Source: Ascaphus truei
Lineage: Eukaryota; Chordata; Amphibia; Anura; Ascaphidae
Direction: 5' to 3'
Assembly (NCBI GenBank): GCA_036426205.1
Contig: CM071568.1
Coordinates: 123,339,149-123,403,148, forward strand
Length of the DNA stretch: 64,000 bases
The notes beneath the pieces were generated by a model. The model saw nothing but the letters and a program-made list of their open reading frames with translations. It made no database searches and had not been told where the DNA came from. Shown here one piece after another: positions 50,881 through 61,852 of the stretch. The position numbers were made by a program, and so were the translations under genes. Positions within the stretch are counted from its first letter, which is position 1. Each line of letters opens with the position of its first letter.

Positions 50881-51816
50881 CATATTGCCACTTTCCCTCC
50901 CCTCTCAATTTGTAGCATGCAATTTTTCTCATCATTTAAGTTGTTTGCTCTTCATTTATTGTCCTGTGCTGGTTGAGTTTGTGTTTGACAAATGTTTAGA
51001 CTTGTTTTTAGTATATTATTTTTTTTAAGCTAGTCAAACAAACATAAAAACAACAACCACTTATAATGTCCCTTATTGCAGGGGTGCGAAAGTTTTGACC
51101 CTGTGCCCCCCTGCCTGCTCGGCTTTGGCGTCAAATGGCAAAGAGATGTCACATAACCCATGGGTTACCATGGCGACGCGTCGCCGAAGATCAGGTAAGA
51201 GAAGCTGCAGAGGCCTCGCGCTGTCCCCCGGTGCTCCTGGCCCTGCTAGCTACAGAGTGCATAGGAGACAACGTTTTTTTTCCCCTTTCCCAGTTTTGGA
51301 CCGGACTGATTAACAACTGGAGTTTGTTGGAGGGGAGACAGAACCGTTTATTACTTATGACATGTAAGTCTGTATTAAGTGTATATTTTACATAAAACAC
51401 TATATCTTTTTATTGATAGTTCTCTCGTTTGTCTAATTTGACCCCGCTGATCACGGGAGATTTGGAGAGCTGCAGGAGAGGTCAACAATACTGGCTATTA
51501 GGAGAACTAGGGATCAGAATGCAGTAACTACTAAAAAAATCAGTGCTTTCTGCTTTAGTAAAATGCATCAAACCTTTTAGAATTACATTTTCATGATACC
51601 AGATTAAATAAGATAAACACTGTTACTTCACCTTTTTCTCATCAGTATCTCTATTTCATCCTACTCTGGGTGTTTTCTTTTAAGCAGTGTGCATCAATAT
51701 TTCCCAGTTGACCATCATGTTTAAATGTTCAATTAACCCTTGCACTCATGCTTGCAAGTAGAATTGGGGAGTGCAGTGGTCACCACACATAAAAAAAAAA
51801 AAACTAGAACATAGTG
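50881..51816. other. Non-genic unit DNA (copy 2)
   Basis: No gene supported. The segment leads into the hAT MITE at 51825. Confidence 0.35.
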
Positions 51817-51869
51817 CAATAACGCAGCGGTGCGCAAAGTGTGGGGGGGGGGGGGGGGGGGGGGGTTGT

Positions 51870-51903
<34 letters not shown>

Positions 51904-52185
51904 CGCACGGGATTTGTCTTGGGTGGGGGCGCAGGTGATTGCAGAGGCCCAGTGCTCTTCCCCGAGGCATATAAATGAAATGCTAGGGGGATCTCGTGAG
52001 GCCCCTGCAACTCTAAAACTTACCTGGACTCTGCCGGCATCACTCGAGTCCATGGCAACGCGACGTCAAATGACGCCACGGGGTCATGTGACGTCACATT
52101 GGTAAGGAGGGGGACTCAGAACGGAGTGGAGCAGGCAGGGGGGAGGGGACCCAGCAAAAAAAGTTTGCATGCCCCTGCAATAACG
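51817..52185. mobile_element. hAT MITE with perfect 8-bp target duplication, unit 2
   Basis: CAATAACG occurs at 51817-51824 and again at 52178-52185. Between them lies a 353 bp element starting CAGCGGTGCGCAAAG and ending TTTGCATGCCCCTG, whose complement starts CAGGGGCATGCAAA. The inverted termini and the 8 bp duplication are diagnostic for hAT. It has no transposase. Inside, 51842-51903 is almost pure G, and near 52065-52096 there is a CpG-rich part with gacgtcaaatgacgccac. Confidence 0.92.
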
Positions 52186-52631
52186 CATGCGAAGTATATA
52201 ACTTGATGATATCTATGAGGTGGGAACTCACACTTTCTCCGAATAAAATCAGCCTTTTCCAAATCTTTGTTTTGCTTAAGAAGTGATGTGTAACCTGGAG
52301 ACTCTTGATGTGAAGTTCTATTTGTTCAGTGGCGTATTGGTCTCAAGCCATGAGAAGAAACAGACCATAGCGTGAACTATACTTTAACAGTTTATAAGCA
52401 ATAAAAAGGAACATTTACATAGTGTCATATAAGCGTAGGTATATAGAACTATAGTTGCCCACTATGGCTGCAACACGACCGCCCGTCTGATCCGGCGTCT
52501 CCTCTCCCACAAACACTTTCAGTTGTCGTCACTCCCGGTTTCTTAGGACGGAGCAGAGGTCTGGAAACAGTTCAGGATCTATGGGCAGGTCTCGGCAGAC
52601 ATCCGGCAAGGCACTATCAAAGCGACCCAAT

Positions 52632-52669
52632 GCGTTTCACCTAGTCATCGTTCTCACTAGGTGAAACGC
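52632..52669. repeat. 14-bp perfect hairpin (GAAACGCG type)
   Basis: GCGTTTCACCTAGT and ACTAGGTGAAACGC flank the 10-base loop catcgttctc. Copy 1 has the same structure with two errors (32893-32930). Confidence 0.85.
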
Positions 52670-54383
52670 GTAATCTTCCGTGAAATTTGGGTTTTGCTGG
52701 AGAGTCCCATTTAGTACCAGTTAACATATACCTTCCAAAACACACCTCTATACAACAGGTATGTACATACCTGAGATACTGGGAATGCAAATGTAAACAA
52801 TTTAAATATGCTTTATATATAAAAATTCAGTTAGTACCCAGATGCCTCTTGTATAGAGCAGTATTTTGAGAGGTATAAAAGTAAATGGTTACTCTATACT
52901 CTTGTCTCCCACATCCTCCCCACATATTTCAGGGTGTGGCGACTTACTTGGCAAACTGTTAGTGAACGTTAAAAAAAAAATCTATTTTCGGCAAATCAAA
53001 TTTCGCAAGGTTTGAAAAAGGTGTGCGAAAAGTTCACACATCTGTATTGACTACCCAGAATTTAGTATTAAAAAGAACATATTTTCTGTTTAGGAATAAA
53101 TATATTTCTATTTCTTTCTCCCCCGCCAAAAGAAAATTGTAGGAGCTGGGGGTAGGTCGGGTTACCACGAATAGTTCCCAAGGAAGGTGACCGACCCTCC
53201 CCCCAAGAAAACAACAACAAAAAACAGGGTCACTGGATTGCGGCTCCAAGAGAAAAAAAAAAAGCCCCTTCCAAAATGTGTATTGTGAAACCAGAGAAAA
53301 AGAAAGTGCTTTTACACATGGAAACCATATTGTTTATTAGGAATCATTAAATAAGCATTTAAAAATCACACAGGCCTCAATCCTACTACTTTTATTAGAT
53401 GAAAATACTGCCATTATAAAAATGATCAAAAGCCTGCCGATTTACAGGCAGATATCTGCAAAGATCTACTACACATAAATGAAAGGAAATAATTGCAAAA
53501 GAAAGCATAACAATTCTTATTAAAAATGCTACAAAAGCAATCTTTTTCTGATTTTAAATCTCTGCCTGATCTGCACGAGCCCCTTAGGAAGTCTGCCCTG
53601 GTTTTAGTTTCAGAAGCCCCAGTTCAGAAAATATGCCTTACTGGGTAAAACAATGGGTATGTTCAAAAGTGAGACACGCAGTGGTCAAAGTGTGAAGGTA
53701 CACTTCCTGTTTTATTTACATCCGCAGGGTACCACAATTTCTTTTTACCTACAAATTTATGGTTAGAATACCACTTTTTGCATAAAGAAAAAAAAATATT
53801 TAGGCAGGCATGCTCTCTCCTACTTTCTAGGCACAAATATTGCACATATTCGTAAAACAGGAAATTTACATTTTATACTTTCAGTTTCAAGTCCTCTGTG
53901 GCAGGTCATTAATCATGGGGTAAATCACTGTAAACAGCTGAGTTAGGACAATAACTTCTTGTTTAGGCTGCCATATAGGGGGGCATTGCCCATCCCTCGT
54001 CCGTCAGTTATCGTCTGTCATAGCCTTTTAAAGGAAATACAAACATATTAAGAAGAAAGCAGAAGAGCACTTGAAGAAACTGAAATATCAGAAAAGGGTA
54101 CATTTCCTATTTTCTTCTCCATCCTTTACGGCAGTCATTAATAATGGGATTTCCCAGAGCTTTTAGGACACATGGGAGGGAATACTTATCTTTGATGGAA
54201 AATCTGCTTGAAGCACCATTCATGCAAATGTTACTTTTGCTGACGATTGAACATCTAACTGGTAATGCTTAGAAAATGTGTGTAAAGCAGACAAAGTTGC
54301 TGCTTTAAATATTTCCTGCACAGAGGCACGAGTCTTTTCTGCCCAGGAGGTTGCCATAGAGAGCTTATAATGAAAGTGGTAAT
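52670..54383. other. Non-genic unit DNA (copy 2)
   Basis: AT-rich DNA with no supported gene, ending at the LINE boundary near 54384. Confidence 0.35.
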
Positions 54384-55029
54384 TAGGGAGAACTCACATA
54401 GACAGTAGAAGGGTGTTATGGTAAGTGCATCTGCAATGGGCCAACAAGGTCAGTGCATCTGAGATGTCTAGTATCAGCCAGCAGGGCTACCCATATGCTT
54501 CATTAAAGAGGTGCATTTATAGTAAGGTTTTAAAAAGGTGGAGAGACGTGGTACCATTCGAATATTGAGGGGAAGCCCATTCCAGAGGTGGGGGGCAGTA
54601 AGAAAGGTTTTAGGCGGGAGAGGGCTTTAGATACCAAAGGGGTCGACCGAAGACATCCTTGAGAAGAGTCGGGCAGTTGCATAGTGAGAAATTAGGGCTG
54701 ACATGTTATGAGGGGCCGAAGAGTATCGCCTTAAAAGTGAGGAGAACTTTGTAGGCAATACGGGATTTAATTGGAAGCCAGGAGAGGGATTTCAGGAGGA
54801 CGCAGAGACAGATTTAGGAGAGAGCGTAGTATGATACTAGCAAGAGCGTTAAGGATAGATTGTAGGGGACACAAGTTATAGGCAGGAAGGCCAAACAGTA
54901 GGTTACAATAGTCGAGACAGGAGAGAATCAGGGCCTGTGTCAGAGTTTTAGCAATGTTACGGAGGTAAAAACAACAGATTTCAGCTACATTGTGAATGCA
55001 AGGGGAGGGATGCGTCAAGTGTCACCCTT

Positions 55030-55360
55030 AAGATGAAATTATACCAAGAGCTGCAAGGCGGCAGCGCTATTCTGTGACATCGCCCAGCGCTGCTGCCGCA
55101 CAGCATCTTGATTATACCAGGGAGGGAGAGCAGAGGAATCTTGGAGGCGTGGCCGTGAGCGGATCGCCCTCATTGGCTGAACCGCTCACGATACAGCCGT
55201 CGCCAGAATTTATTTTTCTCCAGAAACTCTTCCCCAGCCGTATGCATTGCAGTACGGCACGCCGCGACAGTCGCTTGCGGTATGAGCACTTCAATTGGAA
55301 GTTACTTGTTTTGGTGCTGCGCGGCGCAGCATGTACACGTTTTTGGGTATAATCACTAAG
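55030..55360. mobile_element. Unclassified TIR element inserted in the LINE
   Basis: The LINE sequence is interrupted after caccctta and resumes at aaggcagcgtgcttg, as comparison with 15380-15405 shows. The insert begins atgaaattatacc and ends gggtataatcac, giving imperfect inverted termini around ATTATACC. Both subterminal regions are rich in CTGC/GCAG. A TAAG-like target duplication is possible. No coding sequence. Family unknown. Confidence 0.7.
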
Positions 55361-55439
55361 GCAGCGTGCTTGTGATACGGGGTGTATGATAGCACTGCCA
55401 ACAGTAATGTAGAAGGGGGCAGTAGGGCCAAGTTTGGGA

Positions 55440-55791
55440 GGAAGTATGAGGGTCTCTGTCTTGGACATGTTAAGTTTCAGTTGGTGGAGGGCCATCCGGG
55501 ATGATATAGCAGAAAAACATTTCGGAATCTTTGGTCTGTACAGCAGGCTTACAGTCAGGGGTAGAAAGGTAAATTTGTGTGTCATCACCATAGAGGTCAT
55601 ATTTGAACCCAAGAGATGTGATAAAGGTCACCTAGAGAGATTGTGTAGAGAGAAAAGAGAAGAGGGCCCATGACAAAGCCCTGGAGTACACCCACAGAGA
55701 CGACCGAGGAGGAAGTGTTAGCAGATAAGACACAAAGTACGATGGGAGAGGTAAGAGGAAATCCCGGATAGAGCTCTGTTACGGATACCAA
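55440..55791 (-). pseudogene. LINE RT catalytic remnant
   Basis: Two shifted frames. One has [24 protein letters not shown], recognisable as a diverged [13 protein letters not shown] block. The next has AISSRMALHQLKLNMSKTE, equivalent to the LKLN.SKTE block downstream of YADD. The YADD itself is degraded (MVMTHKFTF region). No activity is possible. Confidence 0.8.
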
Positions 55792-55908
55792 GAGTATGGA
55801 GAATGTGAAGTAGAAGAGGGTGGTTCACAGTATCAAAGGCTGCCGAAAGGTCGAGTAATATGAGCAAAGTGTAATGCCCTTTGTCTTTTGCAGCATGGAG
55901 GCCATTAG

Positions 55909-56853
55909 TTATTTTAGTGTGGCTGTTGCAGTGGAGTGAGCAGTGCAGAAGCCAGATTGTAGAGTGTCTAGGAGAGAATAGGTGGTGAGAAAGTGGAGCA
56001 AGCGAGACAACACAAGGTGGTCAAGGAGTTTAGAGTCAAAAGGCAGGAGGAAGACAGGGTTATAATTGGTGAGACAGGTAGGGTCAAGCTTGCTATTTTT
56101 GAGTAAAGGTATAACTGTTGCGTGCTTGAAGGAGATGGGAAAGTTACCAGAGTAGAGGGAGGAGTTGAATATATGTCTAAGTGTAGGGATTCGAATAGGA
56201 GCAAGAGATTTGAGGAGATGGGAGGGAATGGCGTCAAGAGGGCAAGTGGTAGAGGCAGAAGAGATCAGTAGTCGAGAGTTAGGAAGAGGGGTAGAATGTG
56301 AGGAGAATACTGGAGGGATGTCTTGGTGAATTGAATCCACCTTAGTCTTGAAATAGTCAGCAAAGTCCTGAGGTGAAATAAAGGGAGAGGGCATAATTGA
56401 AACAGGATAGGATAAATTTGTAGTGAAGGAAGTGAGGAGCGAGTGCAGGAGCAGAGAATGTGTGTGGCAGTTTAGCCATGGTCTGGATTTAGAAGGGTGA
56501 GAGTGGGAGAGAGAAAAAAAAAAAAAAAGAGGGGCATGTAGATCAAGAGAAGAGGATGGTACAGAGTTGTAGTTCCTGACCAAGTTGTCAGAATCTGGGC
56601 TGAGAGAAGAAAGTAAGGAGCGCAAAGTGGAGTCAAGAGCCGGGAGGTTAATGAAACGCAAGTTTTTGCAGAAACGAGGGGTAGATAGAAGTGGAGAAGG
56701 GGAGAAGTGAGAGAGCGAAAAACTAGTTAAGATGATGGTCAGAGAGTAGAAAGGGTGAAATGGGAGGTCAGAGTGAAAAGTTTTTAGTAAAAACCAGGTC
56801 CAGGTAATGGCCATCCTTGCGGTTGCTGGCTGCAGTCCACTGTTGAAAGCCAA
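55909..56853 (-). pseudogene. LINE linker and N-terminal RT fragment
   Basis: A 314-codon frame overlapping the previous fragment in another phase. It carries [53 protein letters not shown] and NYNPVFLLPFDSKLL (the NYRPVSLLP block with changes). It parallels residues 1-160 of the frame at 37704-36658. After its end, motif A can be read in a shifted phase at about 55850, where the catalytic Asp is retained (LLDLSAAFD). Confidence 0.88.
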
Positions 56854-57139
56854 AAGAAGAAGTTAGGGAAAGAAAGCGGGAAGCCCAAGGGACAAAGGGG
56901 TCATCAATATGGCAGTGGAAGTCCCCAAGGAGAAGAGCAGGTGAGCCTGAGGAGAGAAAGAAGGAAAACCAGGATTCAAAAAAGAGAGAAAGACAGGAGG
57001 GGGATGAGTAGAGGTAGGTGAACGATAGATGACCGTCACGTGGAAAGGTAGAGCAGAAATAAGCTCTACATAAGCTCAAGGAAAGGAAATAGGAAGGATT
57101 CTGTAACGGTAGATTGAGGAGAAGATGAGCCTCACGCAC
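56768..57139 (-). pseudogene. LINE endonuclease C-terminal fragment
   Basis: Contains LLLGDFHCHIDDP, matching the catalytic GDFN block (here GDFH), followed by SFGFQQWTAASNRKDGHYLDLVFTK in short blocks, the last with the conserved H that precedes LDLVFT. Upstream, VTVIYRSPTSTHPP can be read in another frame, so at least one frameshift lies inside. The domain would nick target DNA to prime reverse transcription. Confidence 0.85.
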
Positions 57140-57880
57140 TCACCACTGCCACCAAGGCAAGGAGTGTGAGAGAAAGAAAGGCAACCATAAGATGTGTAAT
57201 ATAGTGCGCATCAATTACAATTGGCTGTGGGAGGCTGACATTGATACACTCGAGACGGGCACGCGCATGGCTGTGAGCGGTGGCGCAGCAGATCACAGCA
57301 AATACATGAAAATTTATATTTTCGCGCTACTGCTGCACCACGGGACGCTGCCAAGCCAATCACAGCATGGCTGGGATAGGCTTGGGGGAGAGGCGGGGGG
57401 GGGGAGGGGGGTCACTAGGGCAGGAGGACCAGGGCAAGTTCTGCATCTTCAGGTGTAAAGGTCTGTGGTAGTCGGTCACGAGTCCCGGACATGACAGGTG
57501 GGGTGTGAGAAAGGAGGAGACGCAAGAAAGAAAAATACATCTGATGGAATATGAGACGCATTGAGCAGGTCTCTACTGCTGGGATTCACTAACAGTCGAC
57601 CCAGCTTGATTAATCTACCCCTTGGAGGGGGTAGGTCTCTAAAGGGAGGAACTGTGTGGTAAGAATCACTGGGGGAGAAGAGGTTGGTAAAGAGGAGTTG
57701 GACTGGTATTGATGTGTCTAAGAGGTTGGATACAGGTTAAGCTTGTGGTTGTTTGTGAAGTCGGTGTGACGTCATAGCCACGCCCATCTGTCGCTCACAG
57801 CACAGACCTGTACACACAAAAAGTGTGATTCACGTGCACGAGCATTAGCACACGAACGCGTGCCAACTGTAAAACAAGCC
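57140..57880. mobile_element. Unclassified insertion splitting the endonuclease
   Basis: About 700 bp separate two endonuclease pieces that should be nearly adjacent. The insert has TGACGTCA at 57767-57774, a G-rich run at 57396-57410, and GC-rich strings such as gctgtgagcggtggcgcag that resemble parts of the insert at 55030-55360. Exact ends and family are unresolved, and some of the interval may be divergent LINE sequence. Confidence 0.5.
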
Positions 57881-58171
57881 TTAGAGAGGGCAGCTTCTAA
57901 TGCAGTCAGATTGAGTGAGCCAAGTCTCAGCAAATAGGAGCAGAAAGTGAGAGAAAAAGAAGTAATGCACAGAGAGGAACTTGTTGGAAAGGAAGCGAGC
58001 ATTCCAAAGGGCACAGGAGAAAGAGAGAGAGGAGGGAGGGTGACAGGGGATCGGTATGAGCAAAGAGGGGCTTACTCCACAAGGAGAGGAGGTTGTATGT
58101 GAGATGTGAGGATGAGAGCTTGTAGAAATAAAGGCATGGACCAGGATTGGGAGAGATGTCCCCAGAAGCAA
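57881..58171 (-). pseudogene. LINE endonuclease N-terminal fragment
   Basis: The frame contains CALWNARFLSNKF and, about 35 residues later, AETWLTQSDC. These correspond to the conserved WNARSL-SNK and (T)ETWL blocks of the apurinic-like endonuclease of L2/CR1 LINEs, the E being a catalytic residue. The domain is cut off right after this by an insertion and resumes at about 57139. Non-functional. Confidence 0.8.
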
Positions 58172-58649
58172 GGTAAGAAAGTGGGTGTGAGGAGAATTTT
58201 TAGGGGTGGGTTTTAGAGCAGGAGTTATATCTGAGAGGAGTCAAAGGACGCAGATAGGAAAGCAGTTCATGTGAACTGAGAAGAGGAGAACGAAGGAGAG
58301 ATGGGTAATATGAATTGTGCTAGTGACAATGCTTGTAGAAAGAAAAAAGGTAGTGTGGGTTAGAGCGAATATAAATAGCAGAGGAGGCAAGTTCAAGTTG
58401 CAAGTTCATTGTCGAGAAGTCGTAGTGCTAGGCACAAAAATGGAGTTAGGATAAGAGCAATAATGTTCAAACTGTAAGAAATTAAAAATATGGCTGGTGG
58501 TGCTGCAGAGTGAAGGGCACTTAAGTCTGTGAAGGGTCTCTTAAGTCTGTGATAGAAAATGTACTCCTTTCCAGCACTGTTCAAATCCAGAATCCAGGGC
58601 CAGTAGATGAAATGTTATCCACTTCTTGTTCCACTCCCTGTTAAACTCC
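58172..58649. other. Region between LINE and DIRS
   Basis: Purine-rich DNA probably representing the LINE 5' region and the 3' edge of the DIRS element. No clear boundary or terminal repeat was found. Confidence 0.35.
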
Positions 58650-58651
58650 AC

Positions 58652-59505
58652 TTAAACATGGTCCGCTTTAAAGATGGAACGCTGACTGCCACTGCATATT
58701 GAAGCAAATGATACTACCTGACCCTTTCTAGGCCCATCAAAGAGCCCGAACAACCCAGAGGACTTCCTAACATGGTCAGTCCTCAGAATATATACGTCGT
58801 TAGAGCCCAAGCTACATCTAAATTGTGCCACTGACACGTCCTATCACATTTGGATTTGTGCAAAAGGATGGCATCACAATGTCCTGAATGATCCGGAAAT
58901 TTGACACTACTTTAGTTAGAAAATATGGAACAGTCCTCATTACTATTTTATCTTGGTGTATCTGAAAGAACGGCTCACGACAAAGCATGGAGTTCTCCAA
59001 CTCCTTGCGCTGTGGTAAATTGTGGTCAGAAAAAGAACCTTAATGGTGAGTAATTTCATAGAAATATCCCGAATTGGTTCAAAAGCTGGTTTAGAGAACT
59101 GTTCTAGGACTAAATTGATTAAAGTCCCAAGGAGGAGCCGGGATTCCAATTGTTGGTCTAATTCTAGAAATACCATTCATAAAAATCTGACAAATTTGCT
59201 AATGATAAAATTGTCCCTAGTGCGGAAATTTGAACCTTCAAGGAAGCGGTCTTCTATCCTCTCTGAAATTCCTGCTGAAGGAAGTCCAATACTTTGCCGA
59301 CTTCCAATTAGAAGGGTTCTACTTTGTTAGTTTTACATGGGAGGATGAACATCCACCAGACTTGATAATAGCCTTTAGAGGTCACTTGTTTTCTGGAACG
59401 TATAAGAGAGTAGAAACCACAACATCGGAGAACCCCCTGTGCCTCTAGTGACAACCTCTCAAACTCCACACTGTCATCTAACGGAATTGAGTTTGGGGAA
59501 ACCAA
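58652..59505 (-). pseudogene. DIRS tyrosine recombinase remnant
   Basis: Four shifted frames together show the family order: SRKQVTSKGYYQVWWMF (core-binding), LLTIKVLFLTTIYHSARSW (around the first catalytic Arg; usually SARRVSEL), REPFFQIHQDKIVMRTVPYF and FLTKVVSNF, then FGLFDGPRKGQVVSFASI. The catalytic H-x-x-R and Tyr are not clearly visible. In an intact element it would insert a circular DNA copy into the chromosome. Confidence 0.82.
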
Positions 59506-59594
59506 CCAGACTCAGGTGTCAATAATGCTGGAAACTCTGGAAGGATCCATGAGTCTTTTACTGATACATTTCTTAAGTCTGCAAACTAGATCAA

Positions 59595-60193
59595 TCAGGG
59601 CCAATGAGGGGCGATCAACAGAACTCGAGTCCTGTCTTTCTTGAACATGATCTGCTGCAGAAGCGGGAATGGAGGGAAGATGTAGCAGAGATGGAAATAC
59701 GAAGTAAAAAAAAAACAAAAAAAACAGAGAAAGCATCCAAGGTGATGGCTTCCAGGTGGTGCCATCATGATACGTACATCCATACTTTTATGTTGACTGC
59801 CGATGCCATAGAATTGACACAAGGTTGTCCCCATTTGTGTTAAACTGATTGAAACCTTCCTGTGTAAGGAATATCTGCTGAGCAAGTCGGCTTCATAATG
59901 TTTGCCTCCTGAAATGTAAGCTTCAGAGATGTATGGTACCACTTCCCTCACTCAGTGCAGGATTCTGGAGGCTTCTTTGAGAACTCTCAGACGTTTATAC
60001 ATGCCACTGCCGTGATGTTATCAAATATCATTTGCAATGGGTAATGTCTCAGAGTTGTCTGAAGGCCTTGGATAGCGTAGAATATGGCTCAAACTTCTAA
60101 TACATTGATCGAATGCTTCTGAACTTGACCATAGTCCCTTGATTAGTTATTCCTAACAAATCGCGCCCAATCCTGTGAGACTTGTGTCGGACT
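59595..60193 (-). pseudogene. DIRS RNase H and linker remnant
   Basis: Blocks such as YEADLLSRYSLHRKV and IFPPFPLLQQIMFKKDRTRV (with LIAPHWP following) match the end of the DIRS RNase H and the linker to the recombinase, where the patterns ADxLSR and LIAPxWP are usual. Several stop codons intervene. Confidence 0.8.
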
Positions 60194-60708
60194 TCAGAAC
60201 TGTCCAGGATAGGAATCAAAAGACTTCCCTTTTTGTAAGTTCTTGATTGTGGTCCACCACCACACACTATGCCTTATGCTTGCCAATAACAGGACCCATA
60301 GACATGGATTGGGATTTTGGTGCCCTCTGAAACGGAGAAAAATTATCTGGCGCGACCTTAAATGAAAGGTAGCCCAAGGGACAACATCCGCAACTGAATT
60401 GAGAAGCCCTATTATGTGCATAAATTGACACCTTGATCGATGTGAGCTGAACTTCCCTTATAATTCTGTGAATCTTGGGAGATTGGTAGTAATGCTAGAC
60501 CTTCGCGTGTGTTGAACATGACTCCCAAAAATTGAATGATTAATTAGCACGAGATTGCTCTTTTTCAATTTGATGATCCATCCGTGGGCTTCTAACACAT
60601 CTTGCACAATACGCACATGGTCTCTGCCGACTTACTCTGCTTTGATTAGTCAGTCGTCTAAGTACGGGACCACAAAAATACCCTTGAGTCTTAGAAACGC
60701 TGCCACCA
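60194..60708 (-). pseudogene. DIRS reverse transcriptase, C-terminal part
   Basis: The frame after the insertion reads LRLKGIFVVPYLDD and then a TGA where Trp is usual (YLDD at 60664-60653). It continues HGWIIKLKKSNL, then LLNSVADVVPWATFHLRSRQ, a DIRS-typical connection block. Its start is the 16 bp target copy (60693-60708) shared with 61979-61994. Confidence 0.85.
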
Positions 60709-61702
60709 GCAAATTCAAATTAGGCCCAATGAAACACACATGGGAGATATGGACGAAATGCAAACTTAAATTTAAGCTCACGACCCCTAAATCCCAACTC
60801 ATCCCAATTATTCGAAATCCCAAATTTCCGCCAGGTTGTGAGCCTAGACAATTTGACCAATTTACAGTTAAAAATATCAGAGCAGTTGCTGACCTCCTGA
60901 GCTTTGGGCAGTTCCTGAGTTACCAAAGATTGCAAAACAAATATGAAATGACAGGACTGAACGTCTTCAAATACCTGCAAATTAGACACTTCATCCAAAC
61001 ACTATCCCCAACGTTGGAATTTCCCCCTCTCACTAATTTCGAGCGGCTGTGCAGGGAAACAGCCCACCAAAAAGGTCTTATAACACAAATTTACGCGGAG
61101 CTAGAAAGGGCAACAGATGCCCCCACCCATGATTACATGCTGCATTGGGCAGCTGAATTGAACATAGTTATACACCGAGAGGATTGGGAAAGTATTTGGG
61201 AAGCAGCCTCAGGAACTTCCATATGTACCACAATCAAGGAAAATATCTATAAAATACTGTTTCGCTGGTATCTTACCCAAGTTAGAATAAATCAAATCTA
61301 TCCCCTGGCCTCCGACCTATGCTGGAGAGGCTGCGGACAAAAGGGAGACATGGCACACATTTGGTGGACATGTCCGGAAATTCAGAAATACTGGGAAACC
61401 ATACAGTCTATAATTACAGAGATCATAGGCCTCACCATACCTATTGATCCGCTGACCTACTTGTTGGCCAGGCCAATAGAGAACATTGACCGCCCAACAA
61501 AGAAATTAATCTCCTTCATTCTTACGGCGGCTAGATGTGCGGTGGCTGCTGCATGGAAGAAGGTGTCTCCCCCCCCAAGCAAACAGTCATGAAAAGAATA
61601 CAGGAGGTAATGCTCATGGAGCAACTGTCAGCCTTCTTGAAAAGAACTACGGCCTCTTTCTACAATATATGGGAACCGTGGCTGATACGTCCAGCTAATT
61701 AA
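60709..61702 (+). pseudogene. Tx1/L1 ORF2 C-terminal region
   Basis: About 290 codons open from the insertion point match the C-terminal region of L1-clade ORF2. The key element is the zinc-knuckle-like C-x3-C-x7-H-x4-C in CWRGCGQKGDMAHIWWTC, followed by PEIQKYW and later RPTKKLISFILTAARCAVAAAW. The frame ends at 61592 after a C8 run (about 61567-61577). One base out of phase it continues with WEPWLIRPAN to a stop at 61700-61702, so a single-base loss probably ended it. The upstream Met at 60555 belongs to DIRS DNA and is not the start. Confidence 0.88.
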
Positions 61703-61784
61703 CCCTGCCCCAACTCCCCCACACAACTAAGGATGAGCAGGTCAAAAGAAAACTCCATACGGGACACTGAGGAGGACGGGACAC

Positions 61785-61852
61785 CCCCCCCCCCCCCACC
61801 CCGCCCCCCCCACCCTGTTGCCCCCCCACCCCCCCCCCCCCCCTCACCCCTA
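61785..61852 (+). repeat. C-rich tract in the L1 3' UTR
   Basis: Runs of 7 to 15 C broken by A, G or T. The opposite strand is G-rich and could form quadruplexes. The proline and glycine frames here are artefacts. Confidence 0.9.

Larger units (their letters stand above)
34718..54400 (+). repeat. Duplicated 20 kb unit, copy 2
   Basis: Head-to-tail repeat of copy 1. Its first 111 bp (34718-34828) are the MITE 3' half that is hidden by Ns in copy 1. Its right edge continues without a break into the LINE at 54384, so copy 2 has the natural right flank. Copy 2 preserves a longer LINE reading frame than copy 1 (37704-36658), suggesting fewer errors there, although neither copy is clean. Confidence 0.92.
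54384..58171 (-). mobile_element. Second L2/CR1-type LINE, fuller but split and decayed
   Basis: A separate copy of the family in the duplicated units, running from an endonuclease start at 58171 down to 54384. The 3' end lacks the tail seen at 35762, so it is 3'-incomplete. Remnants in order on the minus strand are: endonuclease N-terminus (58171-57881), insertion, endonuclease C-terminus (57139-56768), linker and RT (56853-55440), insertion, and C-terminal region (55018-54430). Multiple frameshifts show an old copy. Confidence 0.88.

Noticed and set aside
50373..50918. 181-codon minus-strand frame in the GC-rich block
   Set aside because: Broken in unit 1, with no recognisable domain.
51733..52105. 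Proline-rich and glycine-rich frames
   Set aside because: Translations of the G run inside the hAT MITE.
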